64,000 nucleotides of DNA, taken from NCBI GenBank assembly GCA_038025085.1, contig CM076140.1, forward strand, positions 24,708,501-24,772,500, in the 5' to 3' direction. Origin of the DNA: Tetragonia tetragonoides (taxonomy: Eukaryota > Streptophyta > Magnoliopsida > Caryophyllales > Aizoaceae). The position numbers were made by a program, and so were the translations under genes. Below are positions 21,884-33,536 of the stretch, in pieces (within the stretch, counting starts at the first letter, position 1; every line of letters starts with the position of its first letter). Below the pieces are notes generated by a model. The model was given only the letters and a program-made list of their open reading frames with translations, made no database searches and was not told where the DNA came from.

Positions 21884-23221
21884 ACTTGTTTAAGAGGGTG
21901 AGACTCGAAAGTCAAGTTTGCTTTATTGTTTAATAACATGTTCCATATTTTTGCATCATTTGCATGTGCTTTTGCACAACCTTTTGACCCTTATCGACCC
22001 ACGAGGAAGTTTGTGTCGCAACCCCTAGACAACCCGTATATCTAAAGGATTATATAGTTGTCCTATCGTGCAAATCGACGCTTCCTCACCTTGATTAGAG
22101 GATTATATAGTTGTCCTATCGTGCAAACATGTGGAATTACATGTCCTATATATGAGATTACCACGACAAATTACATGACTCATCAATCCTTTGTTGATGA
22201 AAAGAATTACAATCGATGTGTCGACCATCCGCCGAACGAAAATTGTAATTTGTCGTGGTAATCTCACAGGAGCCCAAAGCCTCTAATCCACATTCGTGCA
22301 TCCGCTTGCTTGTTGTGCATGTGTCGTTGTAATGCCTGTCTGATCACATGTTTGCCTGTAAACTACGTTGTTATTGTGCTTGCATGAATGCATGATTATC
22401 GTGATTATGTGCCAACATGTACTTATTACTTGCTAGGAGTCATTTCTTTTTATTTTTAGCTAGTTCCTAATGCCCAAAAATGGTGCGAGAATTCAAATTC
22501 AATGAACACTCATCATTTTCCCAATGATATATTCTAAGAGTCATGGACAATTTCTAAGATCTTTTTAGTAAAAAAAAAGAGTCAGTCTTTCAATTTTCCC
22601 TCTCCCTTTTTCTTATTTCTGTATTTTCTTTTTTTTCTTTTGATGTAATTTAGATTCGGTCAAAAACAATATCAATTAAAAAAAACAAAAAAGTAAAAAA
22701 AAAACGGCAAAAACAAAAATGCTGAAAAATCAAAAACTAAAAAAATAAAGTAAAAAAAGGGACCCAAATTTCTCTTTATTTTATCCCATTTTTCATTTTC
22801 TTTGAGTCTAAAAAAATAAAATAAGATTAGGATAGTCATCCTTTTCCATTATTTTTCTTATTTTCGTTCACTGACTTTGTTTTCCTTGAATATTAGGGAA
22901 TATTTGGGCATTTAGGCTTAAAGACTTTCTTTTCCCTTTTGGGACAATGTGCTTTCTATGTGTGGGTAAATTTTTCATTAGATGAGAGTCTCGTGGTTTT
23001 TTTTACTAAGTGCTCTGTGCTTCCTATTCAGGATAGGGGGTCCAAAGAAGAAAGGAAATCTTGAGAAAAGTTGGGCTCGGCCTTCGAGGAGGCTGGTTCA
23101 TCTGCAACCGTCTACACCACCAGGTCCTCGTTTACCTACACCACAAATAGATTCACCATCAATAAATTCACCGTCACTACATACCTTCTTCTCCACACCA
23201 ATCACCCCTCCCAATTTCACA
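21884..23221 (+). other. 5' leader of element D
   Basis: Untranslated leader before gag. It contains a duplicated GGATTATATAGTTGTCC segment (about 22048 and 22092), a 22-bp perfect inverted repeat (22154-22175 with 22244-22265) and A/T-rich stretches at 22560-22860. I see no conserved ORF. Confidence 0.7.
22154..22265 (+). repeat. 22-bp perfect inverted repeat in the D leader
   Basis: Left arm 22154-22175 begins GAGATTACCACGAC; right arm 22244-22265 ends GTCGTGGTAATCTC. The corresponding leader of E (59391-59490) has only the right arm. A smaller alternative stem, AATTACAAT (22205-22213) with ATTGTAATT (22242-22250), shares the right arm. Confidence 0.85.
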
Positions 23222-24298
23222 ATGCCTAAGACCACGGATAAAAGATTTGATGACCTCATGAGCGAGTTAGAAAGGGTTCGACTCAAAGTTGAAGATATAG
23301 AAAGAAAATGAGAAGAAGAAGCAAGGGTCCCTTCCGATTCCGATTCTGAGGAAGAAGGGTCAGATATCATGCTGGCTAAGATCACTTCTGTGCTCAAGAG
23401 TAGCGGCTTGATCTCCAACTATAGTGCCAACGTAGGAAAGTTTGACACTAAGATCAAGGGTAAGCTTCCGGCCAAATTCTCTATGCCTCATGTACCCACC
23501 TTCACGGGAGTTGACAACCCGCAGGATCACCTGAAATCTTTCACTACTGCTATGGCTCTAAGGGGAATCAACAAGAAACTCTATGCCCATCTGTTTTCCC
23601 AGACCCTTGAGACACATGCTCGAAGATGGTTTTACTCCCTAGACCTAGAAAGCTACCCAACTTGGTTTGATTTTACCACGGTCTTCCTGGCTTGATACAA
23701 GGACAACGCTACTCTCCCCATCACTTTGAGGGAGCTTGAAATTACCACCCAAGAGAGGAATGAGGGATTCACTAAATTTCTCCGTCGATGGAAGTCCAAG
23801 ATAGCTGAAATGGTAGAAAGGCCGTCCGAAACTGAGCAGATGAGGCATTTCATTAAGAACCTGCAACCGGCTTATAAGAGTCACCTTCAGTATCAGGCCA
23901 TTGACTCATATCAGCGTCTATATGACGTTGGCATCCTCATTGAAGATGATATCAACAAAAATAAGGACCAGGCCACCCCTAAGCCCTTCACTTATGTGAG
24001 AGACAAAAGGGCAACTGCCGGAACCTCTTCCGGTGCTCAGGTCAATGAGGTCGCTTCTGTGAATACCTTTGCCGAAAGAAAGCCACAAAGAGAATTCACC
24101 CCTCTTGGAATGACTCTGTCACATGCTCTTGAAAGAATAATCAAAAATAATCTGCTGCAGCCCATTCGACCTACCCCGGAACCATCCGTTAAGAGCCGCA
24201 ACTGGAAAGAAGGGGAATACTGCAAATACCATCATGGAAAGGGGCACGACACCGAAAACTGTTGGGTTCTTAAACGTGCTATCCAGGATAGAATTTAG
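23222..24298 (+). pseudogene. gag: Gag of element D (two internal stops)
   Basis: Starts MPKTTDKRFDDLMSELERV with a short coiled coil, then an acidic serine stretch, then the retrotransposon-gag domain (SMPHVPTFTGVDNPQDHLKS, RRWFYSLDLESYPTWFDF, LPITLRELEI, EMVERPSETEQMRHFIKNLQ). The C-terminal part has the knuckle-like YCKYHHGKGHDTENC near 24215-24265. TGA stops interrupt the frame at 23309 and 23693 and TAG ends it at 24296. E has a coding codon at the 23693 position (arginine, CGC) and a TGA where D has CGA near 23279. The start is chosen by alignment with E. It would otherwise form the capsid of the virus-like particle. Confidence 0.85.
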
Positions 24299-24355
24299 AA
24301 CGGTACCATACCCTTACTAAAGCCTGGTGAAGCACCCAGCAACTCGAATAACCCT

Positions 24356-25252
24356 TTGGGTGTCGTTCTGCACATAAGTGTTGAGGATGCCTTGGGATTT
24401 AAAATTGATGGAATATGGGACAGTGATGAAGAAGATGTATGGCAGATCCAAACCAGATCGCCTGTAGGAGTGGCCCACTTGACACACTCCGGTCGTCATT
24501 ATAGGCCACCAAACATCTATAATGACAGAATCCAACCTCCAGGTGAAGAAGAAGTGGAAGAAGTCCCCGCAAAAGATAAAGAGTCTCCCATCACAGGACA
24601 ACTCAAGAGAATCAAAGCCGATATTTCTATTTGGCAACTCTTAGCCTCATCCTACGAACATCATCAGGCCATTTTGGAAGCCTTATCAAAAGTTTCGTTA
24701 TCACCGGATATGAGACCCGACGAACTGGTCAATTTCTCGGTAGGAGATAAAACTCAGCCGTCCATCTCCTTCTCTGACAATGAGTTTCCTCCAAAAGGGT
24801 CTTCACACAATAATGCTTTATACTTGACTGTATTCGCCATGGGCAAGTATGTACCCATTACTCTAGTGGACAATGGCTCGGCCGTAAATGTATGCCCATT
24901 GAGAACCGCAGCAAAACTGGGCATCGATATCAACAATTTGGCTCAGTCAGAACAAGGCTTGCGCGCTTATGACAACTCCAGTCAAAAGGTTTTAGGCACC
25001 ATAACCACGAATGTCACCTCTGGGGCTATAGAGAAAATGGTCCAGTTTTATGTGATGGATATTCCAGCTACTTTCAACTTGTTGTTAGGGCGTCCTTGGC
25101 TCCATGGTTTAAATGTTGTAGCCTCTACCCTGCACCAGAAGGTCAAGATGATGTTACAAGGAGAAATTGTGGAAATTGAAGCTAACCCCATCAAGGCAAC
25201 TATTGATAAGACTCCTGTCTTGAAGATAGAACATGATAGTGAAGACATTTGA
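24356..25252 (+). pseudogene. Protease segment of element D
   Basis: Continuation of the gag frame after the TAG at 24296. The aspartic protease core is at about residues 160-255: VPITLVDNGSAVNVCPL carries the active-site Asp in the DNG form I have seen in Tat-type elements, and NLLLGRPWLHGLNVV is the second conserved motif. The open frame of about 298 codons is intact in itself but lacks a natural start. It would cleave the Gag-Pol polyprotein. Unlike a standard element, no reverse transcriptase follows. Confidence 0.85.
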
Positions 25253-25775
25253 CCTGTGGGGATTCTCCCCTGAAGAGGTAGCCCTCATAAAAGAAGACAC
25301 TAAATCTCACAGCTCAGACAGTTCTACGGAATTCGAGACCTATCCTTCTGAAGAAATAGGAGAACCGGATGAGTTTGAGGAAGTAAAGGAAACTATCAAG
25401 GGAATGTCCATCTACGTGGCACACCACCACCATGCAATTCAGCGGATGAAAGAGAAAATTGCCTCGTTAGAACAACCCACAGAATGCAATATCATTCTGG
25501 CCAAAGGAGAAGCTTGCTTCCAACAAGATGAAATGTTCAGCAAGATGGTCAAGTATGGATATGTCCATCCAAGGAGGCCTACCCCTCGCATACTTCCCAG
25601 GGACGGAAACCCCTATCTTCGATGCAAGTATTGTGAAGCTAATGGGCATCACACCAACCAATGCAAGCGTCTGAAGAGGGTAATCACCACTTTCATTGAT
25701 CATAGAACCATGTGGACGCCCAGCTCTTGGGCTATAAAAGGATGGCGCCGCTTTGACCAAAAGCAGTATACGTAG
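25233..25775 (+). pseudogene. Zinc-knuckle ORF downstream of protease (element D)
   Basis: A 180-codon frame overlapping the end of the protease frame by about 20 bases. The first half is acidic (GEPDEFEEVKETIKG). The second half has CKYCEANGHHTNQC, a perfect CX2CX4HX4C knuckle, followed by RLKRVITTFIDHRTMW. A diverged relative lies in G at 49603-50469. The knuckle indicates RNA or DNA binding. In an ordinary Tat element this place would lead into reverse transcriptase. Confidence 0.7.
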
Positions 25776-26015
25776 TTGAACGTCCCCATCGGCAACGTCA
25801 TGAACACTCTCATATGGAGAGGAGGCCTTAAATCAACAACTCCCGCTGACAATTTCCAGGAGGTGAATAGAGATCAAGACTCTTACTGTCGTTATCACCA
25901 GATTTTTTGCCATTACACAGATGACTGCACTCGCCTGAAAGATGACATACAGAAGATCATAGATAGTGGGGAAGTACCGCCGCCTCTGAAGGAAGAAGAG
26001 GAACCCTGGACCTGA
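25776..26015 (+). pseudogene. Second knuckle-like frame of element D
   Basis: In frame with the previous ORF after a TAG. YCRYHQIFCHYTDDC is a third, degenerate gag-type knuckle, followed by RLKDDIQKIIDSGEVPPPL. The frame ends in TGA at 26013. G retains pieces of the same segment at about 56690-56900 (minus). Confidence 0.6.
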
Positions 26016-26389
26016 TTAGTTACTTGCAGGAGCTAGAGGAGTCGAATCTGAGTCTCCAAGGTTTTGTCGAGTTAGGGTCCTAGCTAAATCTTTAGGTTGA
26101 GTCTTGAATAGGGGGTGTTCCCCTTTTATTTTCCTTCTAAGTCTAGTTTCTTTTTGACGGGTATTAGAGACCCCCCCTTCTCTAAAGTCATGTGTGCCTA
26201 TCTATTTTTGCAAATCAATAAAAGTTCTCTTGCTCATTTCTTTCTTTGTTTAACTATTGACATATCCAATGAATACAAAGTTGCACAAATCATTAAATAA
26301 TTAATTTAAGCAATGTAAGTAAACTTTGCAAAAGCAAGAATACAGATTTTCACTTTTACAGGAATTTGAGTAGCTGAACTCCCTCAACG
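26016..26389 (+). other. Spacer replacing RT/RNase H, intron-like 3' end
   Basis: About 370 bp without coding potential between the knuckle frames and integrase. It ends with a pyrimidine-rich stretch and TTTTACAG (to about 26361), which looks like a 3' splice site. Ogre elements are known to have an intron between the protease and reverse transcriptase regions, so this may be that intron with the RT/RNase H deleted just after it. G has the same spacer at 56331-56690. Confidence 0.6.
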
Positions 26390-27569
26390 ATGCCACTCCA
26401 AAAAAAAAAAGGAAGCGAACCAGCCTTTTGCAACAACCTCGACACAGAAGTGACTTTTGCTCCGATCGAAGAAGATCCTTGGTACCAAGACGTCTTCAAC
26501 TACATCCCCTCAAAATGCACCATTAAGAGCTCAACGGGCCATCCGTCTCTTAGCGGTGCAATATATAGAATACAAGGGGGTTCTGTACAAGAAATACCAC
26601 AACGGGGTTAACCTTAGATGTGTGAACGCCGAAGAAGCTGCAGAGATTATGGACGAGGTACATAATGGGGTGTGCGGACCACACATGAACGGGCGAATGC
26701 TCTCCAAGAAGGTTCTACGACTAGGATACTACTGGACTACTATGGAAAAGGATTGTTACGACTACGTTAAGAAGTGTAAGAAGTGTCAGATATATGCCAA
26801 CCTGCAGCATATGCCACCCTCGATGCTCCATAACTTCACCTCTCCTTGGCCATTTTCTGCATGGGGAATAGACATCATCGGAAAGATCACCCCGAAGGGC
26901 TCGGGAGGACATGAATACATCCTAGTAGCCATAGATTATTTTACCAAGTGGGTTGAAGCCCAGGCCTTTGCCATCCTTACCTCCAAACAAGTGTCCAAAT
27001 TCATAAGGAACAACATTCTTTGCCAATATGGTGTTCCACATGAAATCATAAGTGACCATGGATCCCACTTCAAAGTCGAAATAGCCACCCTTCTCAAAAG
27101 CTATAAAATCCAGCACCACAAATCATCCCCTTACCGTCCCCAAACAAATGGCGCAGTAGAGGCCGCCAACAAAAACCTCAAAACTATCATTGAAAAGATG
27201 ATAGAAAACTACAAAGATTGACCCATAAAACTCCCATTTGCACTTTGGGGGTATAGGACATCCATAAGATCCTCTACGGAAGCAACACCTTACTCCCTAG
27301 TCTATGGAATGGAAGCAGTTCTACCCATAGAAGTCCAACTACCCTCTATGCAAACCTGCTAGGTTTGACCTCGAAATTTAAAGGAAGGGGACTTAGTTTT
27401 GAAAGAATTACAAGCCCTAGTAACCGACCCCAGAGGCAAATTTTGACCAAACTGGTCTGGACCATTCATCATCAAAGACATCCTATCAGGAGGCATCGTC
27501 AGACTCATGGATATTGATGGCATCGAGTTCAGCCAGTTCACCAATATGGATCAACTAAAGAAGTCTTAC

Positions 27570-27570
<1 letters not shown>
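26390..27570 (+). pseudogene. Integrase of element D
   Basis: Would insert the element DNA into the genome. The N-terminal part begins with the linker that normally follows RNase H (EEDPWYQDVFNYI), followed by a frameshift near 26505. The zinc-binding HHCC region is GVCGPHMNGRML with CKKCQIYANL. The catalytic Asp, Asp and Glu are in WGIDIIGKI, IISDHGSHF and NGAVEAANK. A TGA at 27219 replaces a tryptophan codon (YKDW in G), a TAG at 27360 follows, and the C-terminal part (ALVTDPRGKF, WSGPFIIKDIL, DIDGIEFSQF) continues to the AT repeat at 27571. No chromodomain is present. Confidence 0.9.

Positions 27571-27630
<60 letters not shown>
27571..27630. repeat. (AT)n microsatellite
   Basis: About 30 AT units directly after the last integrase codons, apparently having replaced the stop codon region. 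Confidence 0.95.
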
Positions 27631-27633
<3 letters not shown>

Positions 27634-27670
27634 CTAAAAAAAAATAAAATTCGTACACTATTTGAACGAA

Positions 27671-27703
27671 CTACGCAGGCCTGATTCCACACTGGATACG
27701 TAG
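27671..27703 (-). other. CTACGT/ACGTAG hairpin motif of element D
   Basis: The minus strand reads CTACGTATCC, then GGAATCAGGCCTGCGTAG; CTACGT and GCGTAG pair with one wobble. It lies between the convergent integrase (plus) and DUF7745-like (minus) genes. Confidence 0.75.
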
Positions 27704-27917
27704 GTAACCCTTTAAAGGGGCCCAGCCAAAATCAATCCAAAAATTCCTTTTAACTCATTCAAAAAAGGGACAATCTTTATTCAAACTGAACGAATAAGCT
27801 TACATTGCAAGAATTAAAACTTCCTAAGGAAATAATGGAACTATGAGGGTTTAAGCTAAACAAATTCCTATTATTATTTTCCTTTGAAAACTAGACTTGC
27901 TTTCCTAGAAAACTACT

Positions 27918-29217
27918 TTAATCCTTCTTCCCTTTAGAAGGCATCGTTGAAGAGTTCTTCTTTGAAGGACCCTGGCTTGAGGACGACCTGTGATCGCTTC
28001 CTTGAGCTGGGGGCTTGCCTCTCTTCAGTACGTGATAGTCTCCCATTTGAGACAATTCCTTTCTTTTTCTTGCCTTCTGTTTATGAGTCATATCTAGGCT
28101 TTAGTTGGTCCCACTCCTCATGACGAAGGGCTCGTCTCATTTCTCCATCACTGCAAGAAAGCCAGTTTAGGAAGATCTTAGAGACCTGAGTTGGGGCAAT
28201 CACCCGAGGTACAGTCCAGCGATGCCGGCTACACCAATACTTTCCCCACTCCGCAGCAAATTCAGTGGTTAAGGCTACGACATTTGGTCTCGTAGTCTCC
28301 TGACAGGGGATCACCTGCTTCAAACCGTATTGCCTCATGACCCTAGAGGGAAAGAAGAAAGTGGTCCTGTACAGACCCAGTACGGTAGTATGAAGGATCA
28401 AGTCATCACAAGCCACTAAAGAAGTCAAGCTCCACGAGGGCACATGCCAACGGATGATAGGTCCCGCTTGGAAAAAGGCATCCCATTCAGCAAGGGACTT
28501 TTCACAATATAGCATTTTCCTAACCAGAAAGCTAGCAGCAATATAGGTTTTCTTTGACCAGGTCCGAGGAACACGAATAATCAGATTATCTGGTGACTCT
28601 ATCAACCTTAGATGCTCACATAACCAGATCTGAAGCAGCAGGGGGCTGCCTGATAAAGATTGGTTGGGAGATGTTTTCAACCTCTCAAGCCCGATAAAGA
28701 TTAACCACTCGCAGCAACGAGGCACTACCCAAGTTGGAAGATTCTGCATAAACAAACAACAGGCGGTTTAACACGCACAGTACAAAAGCCTGTCAACGGC
28801 AACGCCTGAATATGGCATCTTTTTCAGAAGAAATAGCGAACTTTCGCAAAGTTAAACCAAGTCCACATCGACACCAAGCACCATCTTTTTGGCTTTTGCA
28901 GATAACAAACCCAGGGATTTCCTGTATTGATCCCTAAAACCATCCCTCACATAAGGCACAGCTGGGGGAAGAACATCAGGAATATTAGTGATCACAACAA
29001 ATTCCTCAACCAAAGGGCATAGTTCGGAATTACCAAAACGGAAAACATGCAGGTCAGGATCCCAATAATTCAAAGCAGACCGAAGAAGGGGCCACAGTAT
29101 TTTGGTTGGTTTTAAAGTCAGCAAGGTAGAAACGTGAAACAGGGCTAGTTCAAGCTTATCTTCTACGATCAGATTTTTGTACAAGGCATCGAACAGATCA
29201 TCAAAGGATTTCACCAT
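27918..29217 (-). pseudogene. DUF7745-like gene carried antisense in element D
   Basis: A gene of about 430 codons starting at the ATG at 29217 (MVKSFDDLFDALYKNL). FRFGNSELCPLVEEF and the IPDVLPPAVP segment resemble proteins annotated as DUF7745, a plant family of unknown function often found near transposons; the name is from memory and needs a profile search. Later blocks are SGSPLLLQIWLCEHLRLI, RVPRTWSKKTYIAASFLVR and RWTVPRVIAPTQVS, with a basic tail ending at TAA 27918. Stops near 28852 and 28790 split the frame; the G copy reads through the first of these. A TATA box and GCCGCTAGCGAC box precede it. It was probably a single-exon gene. Confidence 0.65.
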
Positions 29218-29296
29218 GGCAGAAAATTGGAGAAGTTTGGGAGAGCTAAGGTATACAAAAAAAAAAGTGGTACAACATCAAGGATCCCGAAAATCC

Positions 29297-29403
29297 TACT
29301 TATAGACAGGAACGCGGGCCGAAAAAGCCAGAAATCCGCAAAAAAGAGCCTTCAGCAGCACTGGTCAGCGCTGTTAGCGGCCCAGCCCAGAGCCGCTAGC
29401 GAC
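29297..29403 (-). promoter_or_regulatory. Promoter of the antisense DUF7745-like gene (D)
   Basis: Reading leftward: GTCGCTAGCGGC (29403-29392), a second box GCCGCTAACAGC (29381-29370, 22 bp on), then TATAAGTA (29304-29297), then the ATG 80 bp further at 29217. The gap between the first box and the TATA is 87 bp, the same as in the LTRs of C and D. Confidence 0.65.
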
Positions 29404-29404
29404 C

Positions 29405-29850
29405 CAGACCCTAGCCCGGTCCAAATTTCCCTTTTGCTCCAGTTCGCGCTTTTGATCCAGACGACCCGATTTCGGCCCAGTTTTAATACCCGCGCGGAAT
29501 TACAAAGCCCGAGACTCTCTTAGATTTATCTTTTTTCATTTTTCTTTTCTTTTTTTCTTTTTTATTTTTTTAGGGGGTATAATATGTGTAATTTTTGCTT
29601 TCTCGTTTGCATTTTTTTACCTTTTACCTTTTTCTTTTTTTTTGTTATTATTCCCTAAATTATGGCTTTGGCCTACTGCATAACACGTTGCATAATTAGA
29701 TCAGACGGGCATAATTGAGTCATCATAGCATATCATACATATCAAAAAACAAATGTGTTGCACCAAAAACAGGAATTCGAAATTCCAAGGCCAATGTTTA
29801 CAAAAGCGGCCCAACGTTGTTCAACTGGAATCGTTGCTGTCAGCCTCATT
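29405..29850. other. Spacer between the two antisense genes of D
   Basis: Pyrimidine-rich and T-rich sequence (29520-29660) between the DUF7745-like promoter and the 3' end of the PMD gene. It matches 52740-53000 of G in reverse complement. No ORF of note. Confidence 0.6.
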
Positions 29851-29851
29851 A

Positions 29852-32460
29852 TCAATGGACGGCCCCTGGCCATAGTTTCCGGTCGAATAGTGGAGAAGAG
29901 CTATATATGGGCCTGTTGTTCTTAGGCCTCATTTCCCGTCCATCATTCGTTGGGGCTCGCATAGGAGTACTTGCCGAAAACCCCGAGGCAAAGAAGTTCG
30001 TCGTGGCCTGACTGGCAAAATCCATAGCCACATCCTGTTGAGAAGGCCCAGCATATGACATATCCCATCCAGGGGCGTTCGCCCAACCTCCAGTCAAGGG
30101 CGTAGCAACGGGCAACCTAATAAGAGAAGGCCGGAAATCAGCAGGAGAGAACATCTCAAGAACATACGGGACAAAAGCCCCGGGCGCCTCATCAACAGGA
30201 GGCCTGGTCACCATCATAGGAGGAGAACGAGCAATAGATGGTCTGCTCGCCGAGGAAGCCCTCGCAGCAGAAGAGTGACGTGGTCCTACCGAAGATGAAG
30301 ACTGAGACATCTGCAGATAATCAAAGTAAAAATTTTAAGTTAAGCACTTCACTTAGCTAAATAAAAAAAAAAAAAGAGAGAAGAGAGTTTCCTGGAATGA
30401 GACCTCCTAGGACCCGGAGGAGCTAGACACAAGGAGTCAGTATATTACGGGTACAGTTAAAAGATGCAGATAAGTTTTTTACCTCAGAAGTGAGGTCTGG
30501 CATCAAGCGGTCCAAGCAATAGGCTAGGTACATGGCGGTCTGGCCTAAGCCAACGAGCTCCGGCACGATAAACTCCTGCGTCGCCCTACCACGGATGACG
30601 ACCCCCAGGTCCCGCACACTCAGACCACGCAGCTAAAACATGGTCAAAGGAGGATCCTCCGGAACCAGATGAGTACCCAGGGAGGGATAGACCAACCGAG
30701 TCAAACGATCCCCTAAGTACCATACAAAGCTGAATGGCCCCTCGAAGACCACTCTAGGGTAATGTGGGTAGGAACCCCAGGAACATCATCAAAAGCGGAC
30801 CACAACACCTGCAGATTACCAATTAAAAATTCATTCACACAGAATCAACAAAAGGGAATGCACAAGTCAACAACCACGTACCGTAGACGCAGCATGACTC
30901 TCGAAGGTGGCCCGGAAATTCTCCAGAGAGGAAAACGGATGGGCATCCCTACCAACCCATCGTGAACCTAAAGGGAACATTCTCAAACCAGGACGATGAG
31001 GACCAAAAGTTGGAAAATACTCAAAGAACCACAACTGCCACACAAGCAAACACAAAAAATGATTTCCACAATTGAAGACATAGGCAAAAAAAGAGGAGTA
31101 AAAAAAAAGAAGCCTACCTCTAGTATCATCCATGGGCCCGTGATAGATGTCCTTTCACTCGTCTCCTTAGGCCTATAGGCCTGACGACACCACTTCACCA
31201 AAGAAGCATACGCAGCAGCACCAAGGTTGTACTCACGCACCTTGGTCAAATCCTCCAAGCATGTTGAGAAACCGACTTGACACACGCTCTTCTTTTGAGC
31301 AAAGATCGTCAACCCCAGCAAACAAGCCAGGAAAATACAAGCCCTCTGCTCCTCGGTAAGCCCCTGGGCAGATACAACCTCCCACAACTACGCCAAGGAA
31401 ACCCGATCCTTATCAAAGTGGATGGATACGGGCCCTTAAAGATCCAACAAGGTGTCACTCCGTCGCCAATAGCTCGCGTCGTACTGAAAACGACACCCTC
31501 TAAAGGATAACCCTGTCAGCACAGCAAACTGATAAGGGGTAGGAAACATCTCTCCCACAGGTGTATGGAAAGTGTTTGTAGAATCCCAAAACCGCTCCAG
31601 TAACCCCCTGGTAACAATCCTAGAATCCCCCGAGTGACAAGCAGGTATAACAGTCAAAAAATTGGCGAGACCCGAGTCCAGTACCAAATTCCTGGCCTCC
31701 TCCAAAAAGGTCCCCAACATCATAGCCCAGTGTGAAGTAGTCCCATGAGCCTGCAGCAAAACCCCGACACCCTAGCCAACCAACAAAATTTTCTCAATAC
31801 CCCATATACCACAAATACAGCTTAAATAAATTCCACACAAATTATATACAGTTGACCACCAATCCACTACAAGTCCCAATTTGTTCGTGTGCCGAAGCAC
31901 TAACAGTTTCATTTTTCAGTTTGAATATACTGAACAGAAAAAAAGAATAGCATAAAACATACCAGCCTCAAGTCAGACAAATGACTCCGTCTATCCGGCA
32001 ACAGTACGCTGCGGTTCCAAACTCCAGAAGGGCGCCAATCTAACCGCACAAAATAATCCTGGTACAGTCGACCCCATCCGCGTGACCGGTCAGAGGCCCT
32101 CGGGTAAAAGGTAACCCGGTGCGAAAATGACTTCAATCATACTCCTCGTCACTCATACGACGCTTCCCTTTGTCTACAGGAGCCATGGGAACACAATGGA
32201 ACTTTCTGTCTTGACAAGTGGGAAAACAAAAGTTTCAGATTCGCAAGAAACAAGCACCCATTCAACAATGCAACCCAAAATTCAGTAACTAGGTGGAAAA
32301 ATAATCAAGTTCAAGACAAAAACCGAAGAAAACGGACAAGAATCGACTTACCTCAAGTGGAGTGAAGCACTCAACAATGGAGGAACTCGCTCTCTACAAT
32401 GGCTCGGTCAGGAAGAAGACCCAAAACGCGAAAAGAAGAGAGAGAAAGCGCTGAAGCGCT
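29852..32460 (-). pseudogene. Plant mobile domain (PMD) gene carried antisense in element D
   Basis: A multi-exon gene of the PMD (MAIN/MAIL-type) family. It has a 5'-UTR intron (32351-32206, GTAAGT...ACAG) and an ATG at 32186 (MAPVDKGKRRMSDEE), with a frameshift soon after. The next exon at 31759-31430 has ERFWDSTNTFHTPVGEM and FAVLTGLSFRGC, the PMD hallmark. Exons at 31387-31116, 31049-30889 (LWFFEYFPTFGPHRPG), about 30810-30490 and 30310-29852 (a serine-rich, disordered tail) follow with GT-AG borders confirmed against the G copy. One exon present in G is deleted here. Several frameshifts and stops make it a pseudogene. PMD proteins in Arabidopsis take part in transposon silencing and gene regulation. 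Confidence 0.8.
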
Positions 32461-32511
32461 TTTTATTTGGCTTAAGCGCCGCTAGCGGCGCTGGCCTAAG
32501 CCGCTAGAGGC
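32457..32511 (-). promoter_or_regulatory. Promoter region of the antisense PMD gene (D)
   Basis: Two boxes 22 bp apart, GCCGCTAGCGGC (32478-32489, palindromic) and GCCGCTAGAGGC (plus-strand 32500-32511), then a TATA-like CAAATAAAAAG (32469-32459). A pyrimidine-rich CTCTCTCTTCTTTTC stretch near 32433-32447 could mark the transcription start. The box lies much closer to the TATA-like site than in the LTRs. Confidence 0.55.
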
Positions 32512-32529
32512 CCTGCAGACCTGCAGCAC

Positions 32530-32830
32530 GGGCCCCACTGCTGACCCATGGCCCCTTATTCAAGTCCAAAGTTCGTTATTACAGTTCATTTTGCGGCAAT
32601 ATCAGTACCAAGCGCGCGGGAGCGCAGCGCCTGGCCCACAGATTAAAATTCGACAATTGGGCCATTTTACTGTACCAACTATTTACAGGTAAAACTAACC
32701 CGTTTATTTTTGCAGGTCCCAAATACTAAAACCCGAATCTACACTACGACGACGCTCACCGCCCGGAGCGCCCAAGTTATTTATGAGCCCGAAAATTTTT
32801 ATTGGCACTTGCTAAGCAACACAACAGTAC
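32530..32830 (+). other. Conserved 3' UTR segment of element D
   Basis: Non-coding sequence homologous to 62680-62960 of E and, in reverse complement, to 16900-17200 of C and 49230-49510 of G. Landmarks are AGTACCAAGCGCGCGGGAGC, GGTACCAATTATTT-like words and TTTTTGCAGGTCCC. Confidence 0.65.
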
Positions 32831-33130
32831 AAATTTTGGGCCAGTCACTGATCGCTTAAGCTATTACGGTTAAACCGTCCTTCTGCGAAACTACAAATTT
32901 TGGGCCAGTCACTGATCGCTTAAGCTATTGCGGTTAAACTGTCCTTCTGCGAAATTACAAATTTTTGGGGTTAGTCACGGATCGCTTAAGCTATTGCGGT
33001 TAAACTATCCTTCTACGAGATTACTATTTTTTGTGTCCGTCAATGATTGCTTAAACTGGTGCAGTTATACTGTCCATTATTTTTATATGTTTCAGTCAAT
33101 GATTGCTTAAACTACTGCATTTAAACTGTT
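32831..33130 (+). repeat. 3' UTR tandem array of element D, about 60-bp unit, five copies
   Basis: Each copy has CAGTCACTGATCGCTTAAGC, a CTATTGCGGTTAAACTGTCC segment and CTTCTGCGA. The first three copies are close to one another; the last two are diverged and lack CTTCTGCGA. Same unit as in C and E. Confidence 0.9.
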
Positions 33131-33536
33131 CATATGTCTTAACCACTTTACGGCCGATTATTTTTAATCACGCTGTCTCGTTGACTTTTTCGTTTCTCGT
33201 ACAGGGACGGAATCTCGACATCCGCCGAGCGGTGTTTAGTCACTGTTTGTCGAAGCACTCTACGTTGATCATTCTCAAAGTATTACTAACTTTTTCATTC
33301 ACTCTGAATACAGGTCTCCCATGGACGCTTAGATCATCTACGGACGGTGTTCTATCCTGCTACTGTAACCTTTGTTTTCTCTTGTGTTCACAGGGATAAA
33401 TCCTTAGCACACTACAAGCGTGTTCCAACTCAGGTTTGTCTTCATTTGCATACATACGGTACACCCCCACACACCATGTGCACATCAGCATCCTGCATGT
33501 CGCTTTCGGAGTACTTTGATCTTCGCTTTTACTCAA
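33131..33536 (+). other. Conserved block between the repeat array and the 3' LTR of D
   Basis: Contains the GTACAGGGACGGAATCTCGAC segment, shared with C and E, and ends TTTTACTCAA at 33536. The polypurine tract expected here is missing. Confidence 0.6.

Noticed and set aside
27218..27570. A chromodomain after integrase
   Set aside because: After the GKF...WSGPF C-terminal motif the frame runs into the AT repeat; no chromodomain residues are seen in D, G, H or F, as expected for Tat elements.
30423..32186. Active host PMD gene
   Set aside because: It lies entirely within TSD-bounded element D, has frameshifts, stops and a missing exon, and has a sister copy in the related element G.
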